Origin: an uncultured Pseudomonadota bacterium
Lineage (GTDB): Bacteria; Pseudomonadota; Gammaproteobacteria; Ga0077536
DNA length: 46,125 bases
Direction of reading: 5' to 3'
NCBI GenBank assembly: GCA_903825645.1
Contig: CAIKBL010000018.1
Coordinates: 1-46,125, forward strand
Part shown: positions 35,909 to 44,056 of the stretch, one piece after another
Position numbering within the stretch: position 1 is the first letter of the stretch
How the letters are laid out: the number at the start of each line of letters is the position of its first letter
Notes under the pieces: generated by a model
What the model was told of the DNA's origin: nothing
The model's input: the letters and a program-made list of their open reading frames with translations, nothing else
Database searches by the model: none
Translations under genes and position numbers: made by a program

Positions 35909-37540
35909 AGGTTTCCGACAAGGCGACAACCGAAGCACAGGCGGTCTGGCAGCGTGCCCAGGAAATCGCCTACCAATGGCCGCTGCTGAACGCACCGGCG
36001 CAGAGCCGTCCTCCGGCCGCGTGTGCTACCGCCGCCGTGCAAGCGGCGTTTTGCATCGATGTGCGTTACGAGGTCTTCCGGCGCGCGCTGGAGAGTGTCG
36101 CGCCGAATATCCAAACCTTGGGTTTCGCTGACTTCTTCGGTCTTCCCATTAGCTACACGCCAATTGGCACGGAAGCGACGCGACCACAGTTGCCTGGACT
36201 TCTGGCCCATTCGTTGACCGTCACCGACAGTTGCGGACAGCCCGACGAGGATCTAAAAATCGCAAGCCAGCGACGGGTGCGCCTGCACCGGACCGCGAGC
36301 TGGCAGCCATTTCAGCGCTTACCTGGTTCGGCGTTCACTTTGGTGGAGTCATTGGGTCTCGGTTACCTCGGCAAGCTCATCCGCCGCAGCCTTCCGATTG
36401 GCACCGACGGCCCCATGACGGATCTGTTTGCCCTCACCCCGGTGCAGACCCAGCAGCTTCGTCCCCAATTGGTCATGCCCGACGCGCAGGTGTCAGGCGA
36501 GCGGGTGGCTCTGGCTAGAGGCATTCTGGGAGCGATGAGTCTGACCGAGGGCTTTGCTCGCCTTGTACTGCTGGTAGGCTACGGTAGTCAAAGCGCCAAC
36601 AACCCACATGCGGCCGGGCTCGACTGTGGCGCCTGTTGCGGACAGACCGATGAGGTCAACGCCCGGGCGCTTGGCGAGGAATCAATCCTGATCCCCGATA
36701 CAACCTACTTCCTGACCGCCCTGCACAACACGACCACGGATGAAGTGGTGATCTTTGACCGGAAGATCGTGCCAGCTAGTCACGAGGGCGATCTGGAGCA
36801 ACTGGAAACGTTGCTATCTGCAGCAGGCCAGCGCGCGGGCAGAACGTGCACCTGCCTTGGGACTCGCCCACCTGGCCGAAAAGCCCAAAGTGCTGGCGAT
36901 TGCGATCAAGACACGTGCTCACGACTGGGCACAGACGCGCCCGGACTGGGGCTTGGCAAACAATGCCGCTTCCATTGTTGCGCCGCGTTGGCGTTCTCGC
37001 GGAATCGATTTGAAGGGGCGCTCTTTCCCGCATCATTACGATCATCGGCGCGATGTCGATGGCAGTATGCTGGAACTCATCATGACTGCCCCCATGATCG
37101 TCACGCACTGGTTCAACATGCAGTACCATGCATCCACCGTCGACAACATGCGTTACGGCAGCGGCAACAAAGTGCTCCACAACGTAGTCGGCGGGCGTAT
37201 CGGTGTGTTCAAGGGGAACACCGGTGATCTGCGCATCGGCTTGCCCAAGCAATCGATACATGACGGCATGCGCTACATGCATACACCGCTGCGCCTGTCT
37301 GTATTCATAGAAGCGCCACAGGCTGCTATCGATGTGGTTATCGCCCAGGACGCCATGGTTCGCAAGGTGCTCGACCATGTATGGCTGCATCTGTTTCAGA
37401 TCGACTCCGGTCTGCACACCCTGTCGCGCTACCGCGGTACCCGCTGGCAGGTGGTTACCGCCGGCGATGTCGCGGGGCGGACACAGGGCGCCGCCACGAT
37501 GTGCATACGGAGAGAACCAGTAGCCTCAGCGTTGGCGTAA
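35880..37540 (+). pseudogene. dabA: DabA (DUF2309) inorganic-carbon transporter subunit, truncated and frameshifted
   Basis: DabA is the carbonic-anhydrase-like cytoplasmic subunit of the DAB CO2/bicarbonate-accumulating complex. The remaining C-terminal two-thirds contains FCIDVRYEVFRRALE (zinc Cys and Asp) and LVGYGSQSANNPHAAGLDCGAC (zinc His and Cys). After a frameshift near 36830 it continues in another frame: RAERAPALGL, DIDLKGR-like FPHHYDHRRDVDG, WFNMQYHASTVDN, KVLHNVVGGRIGVF and WLHLFQIDSG. The N-terminus is replaced by the dabB/integrase joint. Zinc ligands are conserved, but the frame is broken, so no function is expected. Chemolithoautotrophs use this system for carbon supply, which fits the host. 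Confidence 0.85.
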
Positions 37541-37689
37541 ATTGAATGAGCAATTGCTCGAACACTTTCCATCCCGCACCGCGCGACACCATGCCCCATT
37601 CGGACAAAGCGAACCTTCCGAGCCGCCATGTCACTGCCGGGGCCGGACGCGTGTCCGCTTCGCGCTTGGCAGCCCAAACGCCCTTTTGC

Positions 37690-38580
37690 CGGCCGGAGGT
37701 TCTCGCGATGGATTGGAACGCGTCTGCCGGATCCGGGGATCCCTGCGCTCGACTGTCTACGCACAGCAAACGCGCGAATCGACCAGGACGGTACCGTTGG
37801 CGCGGTAACGACGGGGGCCAAAGCCCGCGCGGACCGATGCCGAGTTGTTGGCTGCGATTCGGGCTGATCTGGAAGCCTCACCTTTCACGGGCGAAGGGCA
37901 TCGCTAGGTTTGGGCTCGGTTGCGTATCCTGAAGGACATTCGTGTCTCCCGTACCCGGGTGTCGCGCCTGATCGTGAGCACGCGTTGTTGTCGCCTCACC
38001 GCCGGCCGCAGGGCGCGCCGCACGGGCACGATGGCACGATCACGACGGCTTGTCCTAACGACCTGTGGGGCACGGACAGAATCCGCATCGAAACCGGGGA
38101 TCAAGGCTGGGTCTGGGTATTCGCCGCGGTCGACCACTTCGATGCTTGCTGTGTCGGCGTCCATGCTGCCAAAACCGGCAATCGCTTCGCTGCCTTGCAG
38201 GCGATTGCCCAAGGACTCAAGACTGAATTCGGCTCGACAAGCGCCGAGGCGTGACGCGGCCTGAGCTTGCGCACGGACCACGGCGCGCAGTACACCGCAG
38301 ACGACTTCATCAATCAGATTAAGTTCTGGGGCATCGCGTCGAGCTTCGCCTTCGTCGCCTAGGCGCAAACCAACGGCGTCGACGAACGTTTCAACAGGCC
38401 CCTTAAGGAGCAAGCGATTTACGGTCGTGTCTTCAGAAACGTCGAGGAGGTTTGCGTCGCGGTCACCACGTTCAAGGACCCTTACAATCGCCATGGGCGT
38501 CGCGAAAAATCAGGCTTCAGATCACCCATTGAAGTCCGTCACGCTTATGCCTTGCAAAGGGCCGCCCAAGTCGCAAAACC
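37690..38580 (+). pseudogene. IS3-family transposase (OrfB-like) relic
   Basis: Pieces in two frames reconstruct the integrase-core transposase. One reads TDAELLAAIRADLEASPFTG followed by EGHR and a stop, then RLRILKDIRVSRTRV. The other reads ITTACPNDLWGTDRIRIETG, FAAVDHFDACCVGVH and, after TGA at 38252, LRTDHGAQYTADDFINQIKF. After TAG at 38360 it gives GVDERFNRPLKEQAIYGRVF and SPIEVRHAYALQRAA. The D, D and E catalytic residues are present, but at least two stops and one frameshift inactivate it. No terminal inverted repeats were identified. 38581-38693 is its tail or unassigned. Confidence 0.8.
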
Positions 38581-38693
38581 CTGTCCAATCAATCGGAGCT
38601 GGTACACCTTGTGGCGAAAAACACCATGCGCAGTCAGGCTGCGACAGATGTTGCCCATGCACACGAAAAGTACGGAGTACGATTTCGTTTTGG

Positions 38694-39032
38694 TCACGAT
38701 GTCCTGCGTCTCTGACTTTTTCGGGTTCGTTCCATAAAGTCATCAGGTTTGGTTTTTACCCACGCCACAAAATGCGCCATGTCCGAGTGTGTCAAAAGCG
38801 CGTCGACCGAGTTGAATTGCTTTGCCAACTCTGTTTCCGTTAACAGGGCATGAATCTGGCGGTGACAGATCCGGTGCAGGTACTCGGTGTATCTGCCCCC
38901 TTTGGACTTGGGCACCAGATGGTGCGCATCCCGCTGGCTGAGTGGAATCTTGCGCTCACACAGTGGGCAAATCAGGTCTAGCTGCGCAATCACCGGTCGT
39001 TCCTGCTGAAGCATTCGTCGGATGCGTCCCAT
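38694..39032 (-). CDS. HNH endonuclease-family protein
   Basis: A 112-residue protein with an HNH fold: CPLCERKIPLSQRDAHHLVP (Cys pair and the catalytic His pair), KSKGGRYTEYLHRICHRQIH and a C-terminal helical tail. The zinc-finger cysteines and the H-N-H-type residues are intact. Small HNH proteins of this kind accompany SRAP and umuDC genes in Burkholderiales plasmids and islands. It follows the decayed SRAP gene on the same strand by 24 bp. A role in DNA repair or cleavage is inferred. Confidence 0.8.
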   Translation of the reverse strand: MGRIRRMLQQERPVIAQLDLICPLCERKIPLSQRDAHHLVPKSKGGRYTEYLHRICHRQIHALLTETELAKQFNSVDALLTHSDMAHFVAWVKTKPDDFMERTRKSQRRRTS

Positions 39033-39055
39033 GGCTGAAGTGTGGCCTTCGCTGC

Positions 39056-39560
39056 TCAGGTGGTCCGCAGCTGCTCAGCAGGAAACTGTCGCATAAGACC
39101 CATGCTCTCTAATGGCTTGGTGCTGAGCCAGTCCGTGTACAGGTCCCGGGGCAAAACCACGACCATGCGCTTCTCATCTGTGGGCTTGTGAAACCCCATG
39201 ATCATATCATGGTCGTCTGCATTGATGGTCAGCATGGTGTAGCTGCCGGACCAGTTCACCATCAGTGCATTCAATCCGGGTGGCAATGGCCTTGCCGCTA
39301 CACCAGCCCGGCTCAGAGATGGTCTCGGCGGGAATGATGCAGTGCTGGCCTTGTTTTCAAGCATCCCGTAAGCGGCGCTTCTCTGCCACAGTTTCTGACC
39401 TTGCGTTGTAGGTGCTCCGGGTGATCTTTGTGTCCGTTGCCCAATGCGGCACAAGCCCAAAGAGGCCGTTCAAGGCTTCGAAGAAGCTGCCCATGTAGCC
39501 CGGCCTCGGGTCGTATTTTCCTGACTCGGGGGGAGGGCGCACACCGAAAGCTGCGCTCAT
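39056..39560 (-). pseudogene. SRAP (HMCES/YedK-type) abasic-site protein, frameshifted
   Basis: One frame gives FGVRPPPESGKYDPRPGYMG and then LFGLVPHWATDTKITRSTYN followed by ARSETVAEKRRLRDA, a conserved SRAP core, but then stops. Another frame gives the C-terminal part: YTMLTINADDHDMIMGFHKP, DEKRMVVVLPRDLYTDWL and MRQFPAEQL. The start lacks the catalytic MC dipeptide that forms the DNA-protein crosslink, and the middle is lost. The gene is therefore inactive. It is divergent from umuD. Confidence 0.75.
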
Positions 39561-39644
39561 AGCGCTACGCTTCTTGGAGAGATTGGTAATGGCTGCACAT
39601 GGGCAAATCGTAATCTCACGGTGACTTTTTCAATGGCTCAAATA

Positions 39645-39664
39645 TACTCGATCAATGAACAGTA
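39645..39664 (+). promoter_or_regulatory. LexA-like SOS box overlapping the umuD start
   Basis: TACT at 39645 and ACAGTA at 39659-39664 occupy the two ends of a 20-base window. The right half matches the LexA consensus exactly and the left half lacks the GT of CTGT. The ATG at 39655 lies inside it. An operator across the start codon would repress umuD directly. Confidence 0.45.
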
Positions 39665-40083
39665 TTAATTGCAGTGATTCACCGGCGCCGGTTTCCACCG
39701 TGTCGCTTCAGGGGCTGCTCCTGAAAAACCGGGTGTGTGCTGGCTTTCCCTCGCCGACGGAAGACTTGGGCGCGCAGCGGATCGATTTGGCGGCGCTGCT
39801 GATCAAGCACTCCGAGGCCACCTACTTTCTGCGCGCCAACGGGCACTCCATGGTCGAGGCGGGGATTTTCGACAACGACATTTTGATCGCAGATAAAGCA
39901 GTCAAGCCTCGACAAGGCTACATTGTGGACGGTGACTTCACCGTCAAGCAGTTGTACCAGCGCGCAGGTCGCGTCAAGCTCAAGGCAGCGAATCTCACCT
40001 TTCCCGAGATAGTCCCCAAAGACGGTCAGACCGTCGAGGTCTGGGGCGCAGTGACGGCCACCCTCAAACAGTTTCAGGACTGA
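39655..40083 (+). CDS. umuD: UmuD-like SOS mutagenesis protein / LexA-fold autoprotease
   Basis: A 142-residue S24 peptidase-fold protein. UmuD self-cleaves on RecA filaments and then forms DNA polymerase V with UmuC. The cleavage region reads VCAGFPSPTEDL, with Ala-Gly at the cut site. The nucleophile is in ANGHSMVEAGI and the general-base lysine in DGDFTVKQL. About three residues usually found before DGDFTVK are missing, shortening that strand. An alternative GTG start inside (VSLQGLLLKN) would avoid overlap with the SOS box. It is followed by cho and umuC on the same strand. Confidence 0.9.
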   Translation: MNSINCSDSPAPVSTVSLQGLLLKNRVCAGFPSPTEDLGAQRIDLAALLIKHSEATYFLRANGHSMVEAGIFDNDILIADKAVKPRQGYIVDGDFTVKQLYQRAGRVKLKAANLTFPEIVPKDGQTVEVWGAVTATLKQFQD

Positions 40084-40102
40084 GCGTGAGAACGCAGTCG
40101 CC

Positions 40103-40972
40103 ATGCAGCTGAACCAGCGCCGTCGCACAGAGTTCGACGCCACGCGGGTTTACGAGTACCCGGCGCATTTGCGTGCGGCCGTGGGAGAGATACCAACTGC
40201 ACCGGGGGTGTACGTCTTTCATGGAGAGGAGGGCGACTTGCCCCTGTACATCGGTAAGAGCGTGAACCTGCGCCACCGGGTGCTGTCCCACCTGCGCAAT
40301 GCCGACGAAGCCTTGATGCTGCGCCAAACTAAGCGCATCAGCCACATCCGCACTGCAGGGGAGATTGGTGCACTCTTGCTGGAAGCCAGCATGATCAAGC
40401 AGCAACAACCCTTGTTGAACCAAAAGCTTCGCCGAAGCCGCCAGCTCTGCTCCCTTCAAATGCAGGACGGCAAGCTGCAGGTGGTTTATTCCAAAGACCT
40501 GAATTTCGCCACCCGGCCCGATCTGTATGGGCTGTTCGCCAGCAGGCAATCGGCGTTGCAGGCCCTGCGTGACTTGGCTGATCTTCAAAAGCTCTGTTAC
40601 GGGGTGCTCGGGCTGGAGAAATTGGCGAAGGGGAAACCTTGCTTCAGGGCCATGATGCGGCAATGCGCCGGGGCCTGTAGGGGCGGCGAGAGCCGAGAAG
40701 TGCACGATGCGCGGCTGATGAATGCGCTCGATCGGATGCGTGTGAATTGCTGGCCATTCTCTGGAGCCATTGGCTTGGTGGAGCGACATGGAGAGGATTA
40801 CCAAATGCATGTGGTTCGCAACTGGACGTACCTTGGCAGCGTCGTGGATCCAAAATCTGCGACTGCAGAGGCCAAGAAGCTCGCTCGCATGGCCGCTGGC
40901 TTCGATGCAGATGGCTACAAGATTTTGTGCAGGCCGATCTTGAGCGGTACCGCCGAAATCGTTCTACTGTGA
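40103..40972 (+). CDS. cho: Excinuclease Cho (UvrC-like GIY-YIG nuclease)
   Basis: A 289-residue homologue of the UvrC N-terminal domain that makes the 3' incision in nucleotide excision repair. The GIY-YIG domain is visible: TAPGVYVFHGEEGDLPLYIG, then KSVNLRHRVLSHLR, ISHIRTAGEIGALLLEASMI and KQQQPLLNQKLRR. A cysteine-containing C-terminal region (CFRAMMRQCAGACRGGE) follows. Length matches Cho. It sits between umuD and umuC, 19 bp after umuD, forming an SOS-type repair cassette, and looks intact. Confidence 0.9.
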   Translation: MQLNQRRRTEFDATRVYEYPAHLRAAVGEIPTAPGVYVFHGEEGDLPLYIGKSVNLRHRVLSHLRNADEALMLRQTKRISHIRTAGEIGALLLEASMIKQQQPLLNQKLRRSRQLCSLQMQDGKLQVVYSKDLNFATRPDLYGLFASRQSALQALRDLADLQKLCYGVLGLEKLAKGKPCFRAMMRQCAGACRGGESREVHDARLMNALDRMRVNCWPFSGAIGLVERHGEDYQMHVVRNWTYLGSVVDPKSATAEAKKLARMAAGFDADGYKILCRPILSGTAEIVLL

Positions 40973-40992
40973 CCCCATCCGAATCTGGTCCG

Positions 40993-41196
40993 ATGTTTGC
41001 ACTTTTCGATGGCAACAACTTTTATGTGCGCTGTGAACGCGTGTTCCGGCCCAGCCTCAATGGTCGCCCGGTTGTGGTGCTGTCCAACAATGACTGTTGT
41101 GCAATCGCCCGATCCAACGAAGCCAAAGCACTCGGGATCGCCATGGGCGCCCCCCAATTGAGACCTCTCAACGTCCCATCTCACAACGTTGAATAG
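40993..41196 (+). pseudogene. umuC: UmuC DNA polymerase V subunit, truncated N-terminus
   Basis: ATG at 40993 gives MFALFDGNNFYVRCERVFRP and then PVVVLSNNDCCAIARSNEAK followed by ALGIAMGAP, the normal Y-family polymerase start including the first catalytic Asp. Homology ends after about 57 residues. It is followed by 10 unrelated residues and a stop, and then by attachment-like block 2. The palm acidic pair, fingers and little-finger domains are gone. GTG at 40969, overlapping the cho stop, is an alternative start. The island repeats have probably replaced the rest. Confidence 0.85.
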
Positions 41197-41217
41197 TCGC
41201 ACCTCCATTCGTGCGAA

Positions 41218-41631
41218 TTTTACCGTCACATCCTGTTCCAGCCTTACGGTAAAAAATTTTCGTGGTGCACGTCTCGATTTTTTGTCGTCAGATTTACGGT
41301 CAGACTGGAGCCATCCCCCCGATAGATCTCGACAGATATTCCCTATGCGAGACAAGCACTTGGCATTTATTTTCGATAGCTCTCGATAGACCCTGAAAGA
41401 CGCTGAATCATTTCCGCTCGATGATCAACGAGCCTGCCAAGTTATGGATTTGCAAGGTACTGGCCGCCGACTCCGCGCTTTTTACCGTCACTTTTACTGT
41501 CAATCTGATCTGAGCCTCAAAACTCGCTCTCAGGATCTATCGGCATCTATCGACGGCTGTCGGCGCCCCCTTGAGCCCCGTCTTTCGCGGTCTATCGAGG
41601 TCAATCGGATGGTTCGTCGATAGTCGATACC
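41218..41631. repeat. Attachment-site-like block 2 (core and arms on both sides)
   Basis: In order: an inverted pair, TTTTACCGT (41218) with ACGGTAAAA (about 41246). Then 10-mers TTTGTCGTCA (41281) and TTTACGGTCA (41293). Then 7-mers CGATAGA (41320) and CGACAGA (41330), and triplet CGATAGC/CGATAGA/TGAAAGA at 41374, 41384 and 41394. A degenerate core, ATTTCCGCTCGAT, is at 41410. Then 10-mers TTTACCGTCA (41481) and TTTACTGTCA (41493), followed by inverted triplets at 41536/41546/41556 and at 41581/41591/41601. All pairs have a 12-bp and all triplets a 10-bp period. Confidence 0.75.
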
Positions 41632-41727
41632 GACGGTGAGCGTCCATATCGGGTTCTGGAAGCGCAGAAATGGGGCCGGCATAAAACACATCAAGCTACT
41701 GTTCCAAAAAACTTTTATGCCAATTTT

Positions 41728-41937
41728 TTTACTGTCATGTCGCTGGGCCAGCAGCGCAGCACAGAGATCTCGTCATCGTGATCACGTCGGGTGCCGTCGA
41801 GTCATCCGGTCTGGTAACCGTAACCGTCAATCAGCAATCACTGACCCTGCGCCAGCAGACTCTCGTAGGGAATCTTCAGCCCGTCATGCAGGCTCTTGAC
41901 CATGCGCAGGCTCAAGCCTCGCTTGCGATTAAGCACT
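41728..41937. repeat. 210-bp direct repeat, copy 1 (truncated antitoxin 3' end)
   Basis: It aligns without gaps to 43587-43796. Over the gene part (from about 41755) the copies differ at very few positions. The repeat begins at TTTACTGTCATG and covers the last codons of the HigA-type antitoxin (VLNRKRGLSLRMVKSLHDG to SLLAQGQ), then stops abruptly inside that gene. A second boundary motif, TTTACCGTCATGG, follows at 41956. Confidence 0.85.
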
Positions 41938-41995
41938 GACTTTTCCCCAACCTTTTTTACCGTCATGGCGGAAAGGGGCCACTAGAGCGAAAACA

Positions 41996-42310
41996 TCACA
42001 CCGCGACCGGCTGAAAGACACGGATCCTCGGCGTGAGCTTGCCTCGCAACTCCCGGTCCGCGACCCGCATGTCGTACTCGGACTGCAGGTTCAGCCAGAA
42101 CCGGGGCTCCATGCCGAAGAACAACCCGAGCCGAAGCGCGGTGTCCGCAGTGATGGGTCGTTGCCCGTTCACCAGCTCGCTGATCCTGCTCGGCGAGACA
42201 TCGATGTCCGAAGCGAGCTGGCGAGCACTGATGCTCATGGGCTTCATGAAATCCTCCAGCAGGATCTCGCCCGGATGAATCTCTTCGAGCAACTTGGCCA
42301 TGTTTCGCAT
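41996..42310 (-). CDS. higA: HigA-type antitoxin (XRE helix-turn-helix)
   Basis: A 104-residue antitoxin of the HigA/VapI addiction-module family. MRNMAKLLEEIHPGEILLED leads into the helix-turn-helix ISARQLASDIDVSPSRISEL, then VNGQRPITADTALRLGLFFG and MEPRFWLNLQSEYDM. It binds its own promoter and neutralises the adjacent toxin. ATG at 42310 lies 2 bp after the toxin stop, and ATG at 42301 is an alternative. A longer frame to 42625 reads through the toxin gene and is not real. The toxin-first order is typical of hig operons. Confidence 0.93.
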   Translation of the reverse strand: MRNMAKLLEEIHPGEILLEDFMKPMSISARQLASDIDVSPSRISELVNGQRPITADTALRLGLFFGMEPRFWLNLQSEYDMRVADRELRGKLTPRIRVFQPVAV

Positions 42311-42312
42311 TC

Positions 42313-42591
42313 CTAGTGGTAGTCCACGATCTCGACGCGGTGCGCTCCATCGGTCTTCCAGACAAAGCAGATCCGCCACTGGTCGTTGATGCGAATGCTG
42401 TGCTGTCCCTTTCGGTCGGCCTTCAGGGCCTCCAGCTGGTTGCCCGGCGGGACGCGCAGGCTGGCCAGCTCGGTGGCAGCATGGATCTGCAGCAACTTGC
42501 GCCTGGCGACGCGCTCGATGTTCCGGAAGCGGGATACCGCGCGGCTGTGAAACAAGGCCTCCGTATCGGCGCATGCGAACGAGCGGATCAT
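42313..42591 (-). CDS. higB: HigB/RelE-type toxin
   Basis: A 92-residue ribosome-dependent mRNA interferase of the RelE/ParE superfamily (plasmid maintenance killer group). It reads MIRSFACADTEALFHSRAVS, then RFRNIERVARRKLLQIHAA and ELASLRVPPGNQLEALKADR. The C-terminal sheet is HSIRINDQWRICFVWKTDGA, then VEIVDYH. Length and motifs are complete, so this pair appears intact. It lies just upstream of higA on the minus strand, 31 bp from the end of unassigned sequence trailing the traD relic. Confidence 0.93.
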   Translation of the reverse strand: MIRSFACADTEALFHSRAVSRFRNIERVARRKLLQIHAATELASLRVPPGNQLEALKADRKGQHSIRINDQWRICFVWKTDGAHRVEIVDYH

Positions 42592-42859
42592 AGCTAATCC
42601 TGATCCGTATGAGAGGTTCCGTCAAGCGGAACGGGCCATCCAGACCATAGATACGGTCCGGCGGCTACGGTGGCTGAGCCGGCCCGGGCGCACGAAGCGC
42701 CCAGGCTGCCAGACTGCATCCGACCCGCGCCACTCAAACGTGTCGCCGATTACCGAGCTTGGCGGCACTGTCGCGCCGGTTCCTATCACCACTTCGATGC
42801 TCGACCGCTGTAGAACATCTCCTTGGCGAACGCCGGTTCGATCAGACACCCCTGGCGAA

Positions 42860-43198
42860 GATGGAACCATCTGCTCGGCGACCGAATCGTTCGTGTCGGA
42901 GACCGACGACACGACGGTCGAGACCACGTGCACCTCGGGCAGCTGGCTGATCAACCGCTCGGCGGTGGCCACCTCCTTCACTCGCAACATGATCAGGGGT
43001 GTTGAAGTTGCCGGCGATCTGTCCGGCCTCGGCGAGTGAGCCGATGCGGGCTTCCACGTCCGAGCAGGTCTGCGTGTACGCCGATACCTGAAACCCCGCC
43101 CCGCCCGCCTTGTTGAGCAGCGGGATGAACTCGTCGCCGAATAGCTCGTTGAACTGGTCGGCGTGGATCACGATGTGCCGCGGCCGCGGCCGAGTCAA
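42860..43198 (-). pseudogene. traD: TraD-type conjugative coupling protein fragment
   Basis: One frame reads HIVIHADQFNELFGDEFIPL and then LNKAGGAGFQVSAYTQTCSD followed by VEARIGSLAEAGQIAGNFN. After a frameshift near 42995 a second frame reads MLRVKEVATAERLISQLPEV and HVVSTVVSSVSDTNDS. These are the C-terminal ATPase segments of ICE-type TraD (TraG/VirD4 superfamily). The 5' part is cut at about 43200 by attachment-like block 3. The unassigned frame continues to 42622 without recognisable homology. This is evidence that an integrative conjugative element once lay here. Confidence 0.75.
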
Positions 43199-43226
43199 AG
43201 CTTCTCACGAATTCTGGAGCGGCTTC

Positions 43227-43466
43227 CGATAGTCCACGATAGACCTCGATAGATCTCAAAAGCCCCCTACTCCCACTCGATCATCAATAAGCCTTTCAAG
43301 CTGTTGATTTACAAGGAACTGGCCGCTGCGCCCGAACTTTTTACCGTCACTTTTACCGTCAATCTGATTTGAGCCTCAAAACTCGCTCTCAGGATCTATC
43401 GGCATCTATCGACGGCTGTCGGCGCACCTTTGAGCCCCACCTTTCGGGGTCTATCGGGGTGTATTG
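43227..43466. repeat. Attachment-site-like block 3 with guaA-like core
   Basis: Triplet CGATAGT (43227), CGATAGA (43237), CGATAGA (43247). Core CTACTCCCACTCGATC (43267-43282), whose reverse complement reads ATCGAGTGGGAGTAG, encoding IEWE-stop as at the end of GuaA. Exactly 71 bp after the core A (43269) are TTTACCGTCA (43340) and TTTACCGTCA (43352). Inverted triplets follow at 43395/43405 and 43440/43450/43460. From the core to 43466 it is closely similar to block 2. Confidence 0.78.
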
Positions 43467-43586
43467 ACTTGCGCAGTGCCAATGAGGAGCGGTTACATGC
43501 GCTGCCGGTCCTGTGAAATAGGCTGCGAAATGCGACACCATCAAATGACTTAAGTCCTTGCCATGGATGGTTTATTTCGCACTATT

Positions 43587-43796
43587 TTTACCGTCATGAC
43601 GCCGCCCTGGCGGCACAGCACAGAGATCTCGTCATCGTGATCACGTCGGGTGCTGTCGAGTCATCCGGCCTGGTAACCGTAACCGTCAATCAGCAATCAC
43701 TGACCCTGCGCCAGCAGACTCTCGTAGGGAATCTTCAGCCCGTCATGCAGGCTCTTGACCATGCGCAGGCTCAAGCCTCGCTTGCGATTAAGCACT
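43587..43796. repeat. 210-bp direct repeat, copy 2 (within higA of the second pair)
   Basis: It is the counterpart of 41728-41937, starting with TTTACCGTCATG and running into the intact antitoxin gene. Here the gene continues beyond the repeat, so this is the parental copy. Confidence 0.85.
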
Positions 43797-44056
43797 TCGG
43801 ACACGCGGCCGCTCGGCCCGATGAAAGGCTCGAGATCACGCGCGGTCAGGCCTTGCTGCTCCATGCGGAACTTGATGGCCTCGACGGGGTCGGCCGGGCC
43901 GAAGTCGTAGTGCTTGCTCTCGTAGGCCTCGACGAGCGTCACCAGCACATCACGCTCGTCCGCCTCCGGGGTTTGTTCCTCGGCCTGGAATATGGCCTCG
44001 AGCCGGCGGAACACCGCCCTCAGGTCGTCGTCGTTTCGGATCGGCTTAATAGTCAT
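43697..44056 (-). CDS. higA: HigA-family antitoxin (XRE)
   Basis: A 119-residue antitoxin from ATG at 44056 (MTIKPIRNDDDLRAVFRRLE). It has the acidic linker typical of the larger HigA group (EQTPEADERDVLVTLVEAYE) and a helix-turn-helix near TARDLEPFIGPSGRVSEVLN, ending RKRGLSLRMVKSLHDGLKIP. An upstream start at 44104 overlaps the toxin more and is less likely. It overlaps the toxin end by 11 bp. Its 3' end is duplicated as a dead fragment 1.86 kb to the left. Confidence 0.93.
   Translation of the reverse strand: MTIKPIRNDDDLRAVFRRLEAIFQAEEQTPEADERDVLVTLVEAYESKHYDFGPADPVEAIKFRMEQQGLTARDLEPFIGPSGRVSEVLNRKRGLSLRMVKSLHDGLKIPYESLLAQGQ

Noticed and set aside
36776-37417. 213-codon minus-strand frame across dabA
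   Set aside because: The plus strand carries conserved DabA sequence. The minus frame has none.
37904-38494. 196-codon minus-strand frame across the IS3 relic
   Set aside because: The opposite strand carries clear transposase motifs. This frame is its mirror.
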